A stretch of DNA of 41,018 bases from RBG-16-66-20 sp049651845 (GCA_049651845.1 JBASCW010000157.1:1-41018); one strand, 5' to 3'. Shown: positions 30,160 to 38,278, counted from the first letter of the stretch. A program made the numbers and translations. The notes: generated from the letters alone by a model not told the origin.

Positions 30160-30544
30160 AGGCGGGGACGGAGATCTCGACCAGATTGAGGTCTGGGTCG
30201 CGCACGTAGACCGAGCGGATCTTCGAAGTCGCGCCGGTCTTCATGACCGGGCCTTCGAGGATCGGGATGTTTGCGCTTTTCAACTTTGAAACTACATCCT
30301 CAAGCGAAACACAAGCAATAAAGCACAGATCGAGGGTGCCCGGTGCTGCCACGTGCGCGCGCGGCGTGAATTCCCTGCCCCACTCGTGCACGTTGATCTT
30401 CTGGTTGCCGAATTTCAGCGCAATCCGCGTTTCGCTCGGCGTTTGGAACGTTTCATGTTTCATTCCCAGGACTTCAGAGTAAAAGCGCAAACACGAAGGC
30501 AGATCCCTCGTGGTCAGCACGACATGGTCGATATGGTCGATCAT
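30158..30544 (-). CDS. VOC (glyoxalase/dioxygenase superfamily) protein
   Basis: A 128-residue vicinal-oxygen-chelate protein with two beta-alpha-beta-beta-beta modules. MIDHIDHVVLTTRDLPSCLRFY gives the first metal-ligand His, KINVHEW a second, LDLCFI begins the second module, and VRDPDLNLVEISV ends with the typical metal-ligand Glu. The exact reaction cannot be predicted. Its ATG overlaps the end of the MaoC-like gene by 4 bases, so it is the last gene of a TauE-MaoC-VOC operon. Confidence 0.85.
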   Translation of the reverse strand: MIDHIDHVVLTTRDLPSCLRFYSEVLGMKHETFQTPSETRIALKFGNQKINVHEWGREFTPRAHVAAPGTLDLCFIACVSLEDVVSKLKSANIPILEGPVMKTGATSKIRSVYVRDPDLNLVEISVPA

Positions 30545-30996
30545 TTTCTCTTCAGCATCCTGAGCGGGTTGTATTCGAGCACGGTCTCGCCGCGCTGGTT
30601 GACCACCTTGTTGGCGAAGCGCACCAGGCCGCGGTCGCCCCTGGAGGTGAGGCGCGCCTCGGTGACCTCGGCCTCGACGTGGATCGTGTCGCCGACCACG
30701 GTAGGCGCCTTGACGTCGAGCGTGGCGGTGAGGAACGCGAGGCCCGTGTCCTGCATGGTCGGCAGCAGCAGGCCTTCGGCGAAGGCATAGACCAGTGCGC
30801 CGGGCACCGGCCGCCCCTTCAACGCGCGCTGGCTGTCGTCCGCCACGGCGAACAGCTCCTCGGTGAGCCAGGTCAGGTTGACGAAGCTCGCCACGTCCGA
30901 CTCGGCGATGGTACGGCGGTGCGTGCGGAAGCGGAAGCCGACCTTGAGGTCCTCGTAGCCGTAGCCGCGTCCTACGATCGGGATCGGTTTGCTCAT
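30541..30996 (-). CDS. MaoC-like hot-dog dehydratase
   Basis: A 151-residue single hot-dog-fold protein with the MaoC/R-hydratase outline: YEDLKVGFRFRTHRRTIAESDVASF, then GRPVPGALVYAFAEGLL in place of the usual G-x-hydrophobic helix, and KAPTVVGDTIHVEAEVTEAR. Classic R-hydratases have a D-x(4)-H dyad; here the first acidic residue (ESD) is present but the His at the usual place is not (a Leu/Thr-rich segment NLTWLTEE), so activity is uncertain. It lies 13 bases after the TauE stop and overlaps the VOC gene start. Confidence 0.75.
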   Translation of the reverse strand: MSKPIPIVGRGYGYEDLKVGFRFRTHRRTIAESDVASFVNLTWLTEELFAVADDSQRALKGRPVPGALVYAFAEGLLLPTMQDTGLAFLTATLDVKAPTVVGDTIHVEAEVTEARLTSRGDRGLVRFANKVVNQRGETVLEYNPLRMLKRK

Positions 30997-31009
30997 GCCC
31001 GCATTCTAC

Positions 31010-31732
31010 TCAGACGATGGCAGTCGCCAGCAGCGTGAGGCCCGAGGCGAGCATCAGCGCTTCCATCACCAGGCGGAAGCGCTCGGGCTCCATCTTCAGC
31101 ACGAAGCGCTTGGCGATGAACGCGCCCGCGGTGAGCGCGGAGCCGGTGATCAGGCCCTTGACGATGATCTCCAGCGGCAGCGCGCCCATGCCGCGGAACA
31201 CCGCGGTCTTGGCGAGGTAGACCATCAGCGTCGCCGCCGCCTCGGTGCCGACGAAGCCACCCTTGACGAGGCCGGCGGCGAGGAAGATCGGCGCGGTGAG
31301 CGGGCCGGTCGAGACCACGACGCCGGTGAGGTAGCCCACCGGCACGCCGATCGCGGCGAGGTGCGCGGGGCGCAGGCGCAGCTCGCGCGCCGCCATCCAG
31401 CGCCGGATGAAGATCATGGCGATGAAGAACACGCCGAGCGCGATCTCGATCAGGCGCGCCGGCAGCGCCAGCAGCGTCGCCGCGCCGAGCGCGCCCGCAG
31501 GCGCGCCGGTGGCCGCGAAGGCCCAGCAGCTGCGCCAGTCCACTTCGCGCCACCAGGCGATGACGCGCGAGACGTTGGCCATCACCGCGGCGATCGCCAT
31601 GATCGGCACCGCCTGCAGGGGCCCGAAGGCGATCACCAGCACCGGCATCAGCATCAGCGACGAGCCGAAGCCGACGATGCCGCTCAGCGTGCCGGCGACC
31701 AGGCCTACCGCGACGACGAAGAGGTATTCCAC
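31010..31732 (-). CDS. TauE/SafE (TSUP) family membrane permease
   Basis: A 240-residue protein with about eight hydrophobic segments. The N-terminal VGLVAGTLSGIVGFGSSLMLMPVL and the repeat-like FLAAGLVKGGFVGTEAAATL in the second half are the paired signatures of the sulfite/organosulfonate exporter (TSUP) family. The substrate is not certain: sulfite, sulfoacetate or other anions are known for relatives. The GTG start lies right against the left arm of a REP-like repeat. It leads an operon with the MaoC-like and VOC genes. Confidence 0.87.
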   Translation of the reverse strand: MEYLFVVAVGLVAGTLSGIVGFGSSLMLMPVLVIAFGPLQAVPIMAIAAVMANVSRVIAWWREVDWRSCWAFAATGAPAGALGAATLLALPARLIEIALGVFFIAMIFIRRWMAARELRLRPAHLAAIGVPVGYLTGVVVSTGPLTAPIFLAAGLVKGGFVGTEAAATLMVYLAKTAVFRGMGALPLEIIVKGLITGSALTAGAFIAKRFVLKMEPERFRLVMEALMLASGLTLLATAIV

Positions 31733-31783
31733 TGGGGTCAGGCTCGAATCGGCGATTGTCGCGGAAAATCGACTCTGACCCCA
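31733..31783. repeat. REP-like inverted repeat between divergent genes
   Basis: TGGGGTCAG (31733-31741) and CTGACCCCA (31775-31783) are inverted, and the match extends past a 2-base mismatch into TCGA. The centre carries GCGA-TTG-TCGC. It fills most of the 70-bp gap between tauE and the aminotransferase gene. The core GGGGTC[AG]GAG and the closing TTTTC also occur in the 30076-30159 repeat. Confidence 0.6.
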
Positions 31784-31790
31784 TATTCGC

Positions 31791-31796
31791 TAGACT
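31791..31796 (+). promoter_or_regulatory. -10 element of the aminotransferase gene
   Basis: TAGACT, in GCTAGACT, ends 6 bases before the ATG at 31803. TCGACT at 31769, 16 bp upstream, matches the -35 consensus at four of six bases and lies in the right arm of the REP-like repeat. Confidence 0.45.
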
Positions 31797-31802
31797 CGGC
31801 CC

Positions 31803-32933
31803 ATGATCGCACTCGGCCGCGGGCTGCGCCGGCGCTTCCCGCTGGAGGCCGGTACGGTGTTCCTCAACCACGGCTCCTACGGCGCCGCGCCGCATCGCGT
31901 GCTCGCGGCCGCGGAGCGCTGGCGCGCGCTCATGGAGCGCAATCCCGACCGCTTCATGCGCGAGATCCTGCCGCGCGCGCTGCGTGCGGCGGCGGCGCGG
32001 CTGGCGGGCTTCCTGCATGCGAAGCCGGCGGACCTCGCGTTCGTGGAGAACGCCACGACGGGCGTCAGCGCGGTGCTGCGCTCGATCGCGCTGCGTCCCG
32101 GCGACGAGATCCTCGCCACCACGCACACCTACGGCGCGGTGCGCCAGGCGATCCGCGAATGCTGCCGGCGCACCGGGGCGAGGCTCGTGGAGGCGCGAAT
32201 TGCCTTGCCTGTTGTGAGTTCGGAAGGCTTGATCTTTCCCATTGAAAGAGCATTCACTCGAAAAACGAAACTTCTGGTTCTGGACCACATCGCTTCGCCG
32301 ACCGGCCTCATCTTCCCGGTGAAGCGCCTGGCGCGCTACGCGCACGCGCGCGGCGCGCGCGTGCTGGTGGACGGCGCGCATGCGCCGGGGCAGCTCGACC
32401 TCGACCTGCCCTCGCTCGGCGCCGACTGGTACGCGGGCAACTGCCACAAGTGGCTGTTCGCGCCCAAGGGGTGCGGCTTCCTGTGGGCGCGGCGCGATGC
32501 GCAGCGCGGCCTGCACCCGCCCGTGATCTCGCACGGCTACGGCAGGGGCTTCAGCGCCGAATTCGACTGGACCGGCACGCGGGATTTTTCCGGCTGGCTG
32601 AGCGTTCCGGATGGAATCGGTTTTTTGAAGCAATTGAATGCTTCAAGAGCACGAGCGTACAACCATGGTCTCGTCACAACCGCTGCAATCCGGATCTCGA
32701 ATGCCTGGAACACCGTCATCGACGGCGCGCCCGCGCTGCACGGCTCGATGATGGCGATCCGCCTGCCCGATCGCCTGCAGCGCCGGGAGCCCGCGCGCCT
32801 GATGGCCGAATGGCTGAGGCGGCATCGCGTGGTCGTCGCGGTGATGCAGATCGAGGGCGAGCTCTGGGCGCGCATCTCGGCGCAGGCCTACAACAGCGCC
32901 GGGGACTACGAGCGCCTGCTCGCCGCGGTGTAG
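31803..32933 (+). CDS. Class V aminotransferase, isopenicillin-N-epimerase-like
   Basis: A 376-residue fold-type I PLP enzyme. FLNHGSYGAAPHRVL opens it, FVENATTGVSAVLRSI binds the PLP phosphate, VLVDGAHAPGQLDLDL carries the PLP-ring Asp and the following His, and NCHKWLFAPKGCGFLW holds the Schiff-base lysine (about Lys218). Family members epimerise or desulfurise amino acids; many genomic copies have unknown substrates. Two AT-richer patches (about 32195-32290 and 32590-32710) occur without frame damage. Its -10 lies so close to the ATG that a leaderless transcript is expected. Confidence 0.88.
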   Translation: MIALGRGLRRRFPLEAGTVFLNHGSYGAAPHRVLAAAERWRALMERNPDRFMREILPRALRAAAARLAGFLHAKPADLAFVENATTGVSAVLRSIALRPGDEILATTHTYGAVRQAIRECCRRTGARLVEARIALPVVSSEGLIFPIERAFTRKTKLLVLDHIASPTGLIFPVKRLARYAHARGARVLVDGAHAPGQLDLDLPSLGADWYAGNCHKWLFAPKGCGFLWARRDAQRGLHPPVISHGYGRGFSAEFDWTGTRDFSGWLSVPDGIGFLKQLNASRARAYNHGLVTTAAIRISNAWNTVIDGAPALHGSMMAIRLPDRLQRREPARLMAEWLRRHRVVVAVMQIEGELWARISAQAYNSAGDYERLLAAV

Positions 32934-32942
32934 CCGCGCCGC

Positions 32943-33635
32943 CTACTTCAGGTTCCTGGCGAGGAAGTCCATCGTCCGCTTCCAGGCCTGCTCCGCCGCC
33001 GCGGGGTCGTACTTCAGCATCGCCAGCTTCTTCGAGTCCGCCGTCTCGTTGGCGAACGAGTGTTTGGCGTTGTAGCGGTGGAACTCGAAGCGCACCTTGG
33101 CGTCGCGCAGCTTCTTTTCCAGCTCGTCCACCTTGGCGATCGGGAACGGCACGTCCTCGGTCGCCCAGTGGCCCATCAGCGGCGCCTTGATCTTCGGGGC
33201 GTCCACGTACTCGAGCGGCGGGTAGCCGTACCAGGTAACGGCGGCGTCCGCCTCCGGCACGTTCACCGCCGAGAGCAGCGTGAGCGCGCCGCCCATGCAG
33301 AAGCCGGTAACGCCGACCTTCGCGCTGCCCGAGGCCTTGAGATGCTGCACCGCGCCGCGCACGTCCTGCCCGGCCGCGTCGCCGAAGTTGAGGTTGGTCA
33401 TGAGGTGCTCGGCCTCGTTCGCCTCGAGCGCGACCTTGCCGCGGTACAGATCCGGCACCAGCGCGCGGTAGCCCGCGGCCGCCAGCTTGTCGGCGACGCC
33501 CCGGATCTGGTCGTTCAGGCCCCACCATTCCTGGATCACCACCATGCCCGGCGCCTGCGCGCCCGCCGCTGGCTCGGCGAGATAGCCGTTCACGCTCTGG
33601 CCGTCGGGCCGCTTGTAGCTGATCGTCTTGCCCAT
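32943..33635 (-). CDS. Dienelactone hydrolase family protein
   Basis: A 230-residue alpha/beta hydrolase. The nucleophile elbow is VGVTGFCMGGAL, with Cys instead of Ser as in dienelactone hydrolases. The acid is in the HWATEDVPFP region and the His in YNAKHSFAN. Family members open lactones in chloroaromatic degradation, but many act on other esters. The N-terminus (SYKRPDGQSVNGYLAEP) is the normal start. It is the last gene of the minus-strand group that begins with RidA, 41 bases after the aldo-keto reductase. Confidence 0.9.
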   Translation of the reverse strand: MGKTISYKRPDGQSVNGYLAEPAAGAQAPGMVVIQEWWGLNDQIRGVADKLAAAGYRALVPDLYRGKVALEANEAEHLMTNLNFGDAAGQDVRGAVQHLKASGSAKVGVTGFCMGGALTLLSAVNVPEADAAVTWYGYPPLEYVDAPKIKAPLMGHWATEDVPFPIAKVDELEKKLRDAKVRFEFHRYNAKHSFANETADSKKLAMLKYDPAAAEQAWKRTMDFLARNLK

Positions 33636-33676
33636 GCTGTCCTCCTCCGTGAGTCCGTGAATTTACACCCGGCGGC

Positions 33677-34510
33677 TCAGAGCATGGCGAGCGGCTCCGC
33701 CGCAGCGGGCGGCGGGAACAGCCGGTCGAGCTCGGCGAGCTGCGCCGCGTCGAGCTTGCGCGCCAGGGCGCCCAGGTTCTCCTTCAGCCGCTCGCGCCGG
33801 CCGGTCTTCGGGATCACGATCACGCCGTCCTTCGAGAGCAGCCATGCGAGCGCCGCCTGCGAGGGCGTCATGCCGTGCTTCCTCGCGAATTCGCCCAGCC
33901 TGCGGTCGCGCGCGAGGCGCGCCTGCTCGATCGGCGAGTAGGCCATCACCGGCACCCTGCGCTCGCGCAGCCAGGGCAGCAGGTCGTACTCGATGCCGCG
34001 GCGCATGAGGTTGTAGAGCAGCTGGTTCGCCGCGCAGTTCGCGCCTTCCTTTTCCTTCCACCACTCCTTCATGTCGGCGAGGTCGAGGTTGCTGACGCCG
34101 TAGTGGCGGATCTTGCCTGCCTTCCTGAGCGCCTCGAACGCCTCGATCGTTTCGGCGAACGGAATGGTGCCGCGCCAGTGCAGCAGGTACAGGTCGATGC
34201 GGTCGGTCTTGAGGCGCTTCAGGCTGCGCTCGCAGGCGGCGGGCACGCCCTTCTTCGAGGCGTTGTGAGGATAGACCTTGGTGACGAGGAAGACGCCGTC
34301 GCGGCGCCCCGCGATCGCCTCGCCCACGAGCTTTTCCGAGCGCCCGTCGCCGTACATCTCCGCGGTGTCGACGAGCGTGGCGCCGGCGTCCAGCCCAGCG
34401 CGCAGCGTGGCGATCTCCTCGGCGCGCGCCGCCTTGCTGTCGCCGATGTTCCAGGTGCCAAGGCCGAAGGCGGGCACCACCTCGCCCGAGGGCAGCGCGA
34501 CCGTCCTCAC
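33677..34510 (-). CDS. Aldo-keto reductase
   Basis: A 277-residue NADPH-dependent (beta/alpha)8 reductase. The catalytic tetrad can be seen: Asp and Tyr in LVDTAEMYGDGRSE, Lys in VFLVTKVYPHN, His in DLYLLHWRGTIP. The C-terminal VIPKTGRRERLKENLGAL is the cofactor-phosphate loop; it has RRERLKEN where many have K-x-x-R-xxEN. The GTG start overlaps the methyltransferase-like stop as GTGA. It most resembles the YafB/DkgA-like group, but the substrate is unknown. Confidence 0.9.
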   Translation of the reverse strand: MRTVALPSGEVVPAFGLGTWNIGDSKAARAEEIATLRAGLDAGATLVDTAEMYGDGRSEKLVGEAIAGRRDGVFLVTKVYPHNASKKGVPAACERSLKRLKTDRIDLYLLHWRGTIPFAETIEAFEALRKAGKIRHYGVSNLDLADMKEWWKEKEGANCAANQLLYNLMRRGIEYDLLPWLRERRVPVMAYSPIEQARLARDRRLGEFARKHGMTPSQAALAWLLSKDGVIVIPKTGRRERLKENLGALARKLDAAQLAELDRLFPPPAAAEPLAML

Positions 34511-35313
34511 GGCTTGATGAATTTCAGCGTGAAGCGGTCGCTCTCGCCGATCGCCGCGTACTTGGCGCGGTCCTTGTCCTTCATGCGCCAGGTCGGCGGC
34601 AGCGTCCAGACGCCCTCGGGATGGTCCTTCGTGTCCTTCTGGTTGGCGTTCGCCTCGGAGCGGCCCGCGAGCACGAAGCCCGCCTTCTCGATGAGCGCGA
34701 TCGCGTAGTCCTCGCGCACGTAGCCCGACTTCATCTGCGCTTGCTGGCTGCGGTCGGTGCGGCCGCGGTGGTCCACCACACCCAGCACGCCGCCGGATTT
34801 CAGCGCCTTGTGGAAGGCGCGCAGCGCGGCCTCGGCCTCGCCGCGCTCGATCCAGTTGTGCAGGTTGCGGAAGGTGAGCACGAAATCCGCGCCGCCCGGC
34901 GGCGCGATCTCGTGCCGGTCGGCGTTGAATTTCGTCACCACCACCTTGCCATAGAACGCGGGCTCGGCCTTGAGGCGCGCGAGCAGCTTCTGGTGGTCGG
35001 CGAGGTACTGCGGCGCGGCGAGCTCGTCGCGGCTGGCGGCGACGTAGAGGCCCTTGCCGGCGAGGAACGGCGCGAGGATCTCCATGTAATAGCCGCCGCT
35101 GCCCGGCAGGATTTCCACCACCCTGCTGTCGCCGCGGATGCCGAAGAACGCGAGCGTCTCGGCCGGATGGCGGTACGGGTCGCGCGCGACATTGCCCGGG
35201 CTGCGGTGCGGCCCCGAAAGCAGCGTACCCGCGTCGTTGAGCGAGATCGGCACGGGCGCGCAGGCCGGGAGCAGCGCGGCGGACAGCAATGCGAGGACGA
35301 CTCGGCGCCGCAC
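34507..35313 (-). CDS. Exported SAM-methyltransferase-like lipoprotein
   Basis: A 268-residue protein starting at GTG one base after the upstream stop. Residues 1-18 form a lipoprotein signal with lipobox LLPAC. The rest is a class I methyltransferase fold: VVEILPGSGGYYMEILAPFL in place of the E/DxGxGxG motif I, DFVLTFRNLHNW as motif II and KSGGVLGVVDHRGR after it. SAM is cytoplasmic, so an exported copy must either work without it or be misassigned; the start of the fold (RHPAETLAFFGI) is well after the signal. Genes of this type occur in many proteobacteria. Confidence 0.82.
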   Translation of the reverse strand: MRRRVVLALLSAALLPACAPVPISLNDAGTLLSGPHRSPGNVARDPYRHPAETLAFFGIRGDSRVVEILPGSGGYYMEILAPFLAGKGLYVAASRDELAAPQYLADHQKLLARLKAEPAFYGKVVVTKFNADRHEIAPPGGADFVLTFRNLHNWIERGEAEAALRAFHKALKSGGVLGVVDHRGRTDRSQQAQMKSGYVREDYAIALIEKAGFVLAGRSEANANQKDTKDHPEGVWTLPPTWRMKDKDRAKYAAIGESDRFTLKFIKP

Positions 35314-35314
35314 T

Positions 35315-36097
35315 TTACTTCACCGCCGACAGACCCTGCACCTGGTGCTGCTCGATCGAGCGCGCGATGAAGCCGCTCGCGTTCATGTCCTCGACGAAGG
35401 CCTTCAGGTAGGCGGCGCCGGCGCTGCGCGCGCGCGGCGTGCCGAGGCCGTGGTTCACGGTCATGAACTTGCCCTCGAGCATGCGCCCCTCCGGCAGCTT
35501 GCTCATGGACTCGAGGAGGTTCGGCTTGAGCGCGGCCACCGCGTCGGCGCGGCGCGCATTGAAGACCTCGATCGACTCGCCGAAGCTCTTCGTGCGAACG
35601 AGCGTCGCGGCGCGCAGCGTGCGCGTGAGGTAAAGCTCGTAGCCTGCCTTGTTCGGCGCCGCGATGCGCACGCCGGCTGCGTCCACCTGCGCCACGTTCT
35701 TCAGCGGCGAGTCCTTGTGCACCACGTAGGTCGCCTCGATCTCGCTGATCGGCGGCGAAAAGGCGATGGTCTGCGCGCGCGACTGCTCGATGGCGAGGAT
35801 CGCTACGTCCCAGGTGTTCTTGTCCACCGCGTCGGCCACCTCGCCTGGCGTCGCGTGCATCACGAGCTCGAGCTGTACGCCAAGGCGCGAGGCGAGCTCG
35901 CGCATGATGTCCACGCTCACGCCGCGTGGCTGGCCCGCGGCGTCCTTCTGCGTGAACAGCGTGTTTCCCCAGTTCATTCCGGCGCGCAGCTTGCCCGCCG
36001 GCGCGAGCTCCGTGCGTGCCGCTTCGGAAACCGGGGGCGTCGTCATGCAACCCGCTAGTGCGACTGCCGACAGCGCGGCGACCAGGGTTCTGAGCAT
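35315..36097 (-). CDS. Periplasmic substrate-binding lipoprotein (amino-acid ABC type)
   Basis: A 260-residue type II binding protein with lipobox VALAGC (Cys17). The fold is that of family 3 solute-binding proteins: GKLRAGMNWGNTLFTQ, PRGVSVDIMRELASRLGVQL, a domain-crossing DVAILAIEQSRAQTIAFSPP, and YVVHKDSPL. No ABC permease or ATPase lies next to it, so it could be an orphan receptor. GGAG is 6 bases before the ATG. It is 29 bases after the RidA stop and its own stop touches the start of the methyltransferase-like gene. Confidence 0.88.
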   Translation of the reverse strand: MLRTLVAALSAVALAGCMTTPPVSEAARTELAPAGKLRAGMNWGNTLFTQKDAAGQPRGVSVDIMRELASRLGVQLELVMHATPGEVADAVDKNTWDVAILAIEQSRAQTIAFSPPISEIEATYVVHKDSPLKNVAQVDAAGVRIAAPNKAGYELYLTRTLRAATLVRTKSFGESIEVFNARRADAVAALKPNLLESMSKLPEGRMLEGKFMTVNHGLGTPRARSAGAAYLKAFVEDMNASGFIARSIEQHQVQGLSAVK

Positions 36098-36126
36098 GGG
36101 ATTCTCCTCATTGGCATTGCACTCCG

Positions 36127-36513
36127 TCAGCGCTTCAGGGCGGTGACTTCGATCTCGATCTTGATGCGCGGGTCGGCGAGCGCGGCCGAGAACATGGTCG
36201 CCGCGGGCCGCACCTCGCCCAAGTACTTGCGCGTCACGGGCCAGCATTTCTCGAACTCCGCGGCGTCCGGCAGGATGTAGTGCACGCGCACCACGTCGGC
36301 GAGGCTCGCGCCCGCCTGCTGCAGCGCCGACTCGATGTTGCGGAAGCACTGCTCGGCCTGCGCGACGACGTCGTCCGCAATCGTCATTTTCGAGTAGTCG
36401 AAGCCCGTGGTGCCAGAGACGAACACCCAGTCGCCCTGCGCGACCGCGCGCGAGTAGCCGATCTGGGCCTCGAAGGTCGAGCCCGAGGTAATGCGCTTCC
36501 GATTCTCGCTCAT
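36127..36513 (-). CDS. RidA/YjgF/UK114 family protein
   Basis: A 128-residue RidA-type protein: VFVSGTTGFDYSKMTIADDVVAQAEQ, then NIESALQQAGASLADVVRVH and the C-terminal RPAATMFSAALADPRIKIEIE. Typical RidA enzymes hydrolyse 2-aminoacrylate using the Arg in R-x-C/A; here RPAATM keeps the Arg (about 105) at that place. The ATG at 36513 gives the normal length; the longer open frame to 36822 is the opposite strand of the repeat lipoprotein. It is the first gene of a five-gene minus-strand run. Confidence 0.88.
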   Translation of the reverse strand: MSENRKRITSGSTFEAQIGYSRAVAQGDWVFVSGTTGFDYSKMTIADDVVAQAEQCFRNIESALQQAGASLADVVRVHYILPDAAEFEKCWPVTRKYLGEVRPAATMFSAALADPRIKIEIEVTALKR

Positions 36514-36553
36514 GGGGTACGCATCCGGTCCGCTGGGGTATCGTCGCCATTCT

Positions 36554-38278
36554 ATGGGCATTCGAAATGGCGTTGCACGCGCGTTCGCAACGGCGTTCCT
36601 CGCCGCGGGCTGCGCCACGGTGCCGCAGCCGCCCACGCCCACGCCGCTCGAGGAACGCATCGCGGCGATCCTAGAGCGCCGCGGCCCCGGCGCGGGATCG
36701 CTCTCGCTCATCGACGACGCGATCGGCCGACGGTCGCTGCCGCCGCAGATCCCGCCGCTCGTGCGCGAGCTGCTCTCGCGGCCGGCCGCGGCGGCGGACG
36801 CGGCGGTGATCTTCGAGCGCACCGTGCCTGCTGCGCTCGCGCGTTTCGCGGCCTCGAACCCGGCGCCGGCCGCCCTGGCGGCGCCGGTGGACGTCCGCGA
36901 GCTGCTCGATCCCTACCTGCGCGACCTCGCCGAGGCGCAGCGCGCGCTGCGCGGCGCGCTCGACGCAGGCGAGATCGGGCGCGAGATCGTTCTGCAGGAG
37001 ATGCGCACGAGCTTTCCGCGCGCCGAGTGGCTAGGCCCTCTTTCGCAGGCCGTGGACACTGCCGAGCTGCAGCGCGCCAACGACCTGTTCCTCGTCGCCA
37101 CGCTGCGCTTCACGACCGTCCTGCGCACCCTCGCGGCCAACATCCGCTTTCCCGCGCAAGCCGAGCGCTTCGAGTCCGCGATCGGCCTCGTTCAGCTCGG
37201 CAGCAGCGGCGACGACGAGCACGGGCCCGACGCGGCGCTGATCGTCGATCCCGGCGGCAACGACCGCTACCGGCGCGCGCCCGCCGGCGGCGGCGCGCTG
37301 TCGCTGGTCTTCGACCTCGGCGGCGACGACGAATACACGGGCAGCGACGTCGCGCTGCACGGCTTCGCCGCGCTTGTGGATTTCGCCGGCCACGACCGCT
37401 ACCGTATGGACGGACCGGGCATCGGCGCCGCGATCGCGGGCGCATCGCTCGTGCTCGACTTCGCCGGCGACGACCGCTACGAAGCGGACATCTTCGGCAT
37501 CGGCGCGGGCGCGCTCGGCATCGGCGCGCTGGTCGACTTCGCCGGCAACGACGCCTACCGCCTGCGCGCGGGCGGCCAGGGCTACGGCCTGACCGGCGGC
37601 GTGGGCCTGCTGTGGGACCTCGCGGGCGACGACCGCTATTCGGCGAGCGGCCTGCCCGACGCCTACGACCGCGGCGGCGGCGTGGGCCTCGTGCAGGGCT
37701 GCGGCGCCGGCCTGCGCCCGGGTTACGGCGGCGGCATCGGCATCCTGCGCGACGACGCGGGCAACGACCGCTACGAAGCGGAGATGTTCGCGCAGGGCGT
37801 CGGCTACTGGTTCGGCGCAGGCCTGCTTTGGGACCGCGCGGGCGACGACCACTACCGCGCGATCCGCTACGCGCAGGGCAACGGCGTGCACCTCGCGATC
37901 GGCACGCTGCGCGACGAATCCGGCGACGACCGCTACGAGCTCACCGTAGGCGTCGGCCAGGGCATGGGGCTCGACCTCGCGGTGGGCGTGCTCTACGACG
38001 CCGCCGGCAACGACGACTACAGCGGCCCGAACCTCGTGCAGGGCTCGGCGACCGACAACGGCATCGGCCTGCTGCTGGACGCCGGCGGCGCCGACCGCTG
38101 GCGCGCCGACCTGCCCGAAGGCGGCTGGGGCTACGCCAAGCCCTCGCGCGATCGGCCGAGCATCGGCTTACTTATATATGAGCCCGAAGGGGCGCACTTT
38201 GAACTCTCAGGCAAGCCCACGCAAACGCCAGAAAGTAGTTCCGCGCTTGGCGGACCTTGGAGCGGACGAAAGCAATAA
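36554..38278 (+). CDS. Lipoprotein with eleven D-x-x-G-[DN]-D-x-Y repeats
   Basis: A 574-residue protein. Residues 1-19 form a lipoprotein-like signal (AFATAFLAAGC). Residues about 30-220 are helical and Ala-rich (LEERIAAILERRG, DLAEAQRALRGALDAGEIG). From about 226 to 520 there are eleven tandem units of about 22-45 residues, each with the core D-x-x-G-[DN]-D-x-[YW], such as DFAGDDRYEA, DLAGDDRYSA and DAAGNDDYSG, separated by Gly-rich segments. The layout suggests a beta-solenoid with calcium-like Asp turns, close in style to RTX but not identical. I do not recognise a named family. Its C-terminal 30 residues lie in DNA of lower GC and may be a run-on into acquired sequence. Confidence 0.82.
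   Translation: MGIRNGVARAFATAFLAAGCATVPQPPTPTPLEERIAAILERRGPGAGSLSLIDDAIGRRSLPPQIPPLVRELLSRPAAAADAAVIFERTVPAALARFAASNPAPAALAAPVDVRELLDPYLRDLAEAQRALRGALDAGEIGREIVLQEMRTSFPRAEWLGPLSQAVDTAELQRANDLFLVATLRFTTVLRTLAANIRFPAQAERFESAIGLVQLGSSGDDEHGPDAALIVDPGGNDRYRRAPAGGGALSLVFDLGGDDEYTGSDVALHGFAALVDFAGHDRYRMDGPGIGAAIAGASLVLDFAGDDRYEADIFGIGAGALGIGALVDFAGNDAYRLRAGGQGYGLTGGVGLLWDLAGDDRYSASGLPDAYDRGGGVGLVQGCGAGLRPGYGGGIGILRDDAGNDRYEAEMFAQGVGYWFGAGLLWDRAGDDHYRAIRYAQGNGVHLAIGTLRDESGDDRYELTVGVGQGMGLDLAVGVLYDAAGNDDYSGPNLVQGSATDNGIGLLLDAGGADRWRADLPEGGWGYAKPSRDRPSIGLLIYEPEGAHFELSGKPTQTPESSSALGGPWSGRKQ

Noticed and set aside
37240..38105. RTX toxin assignment for the repeat lipoprotein
   Set aside because: The unit D-x-x-G-[DN]-D-x-Y has a different length and spacing from the RTX nonapeptide, and there is no type I secretion signal or transporter nearby.
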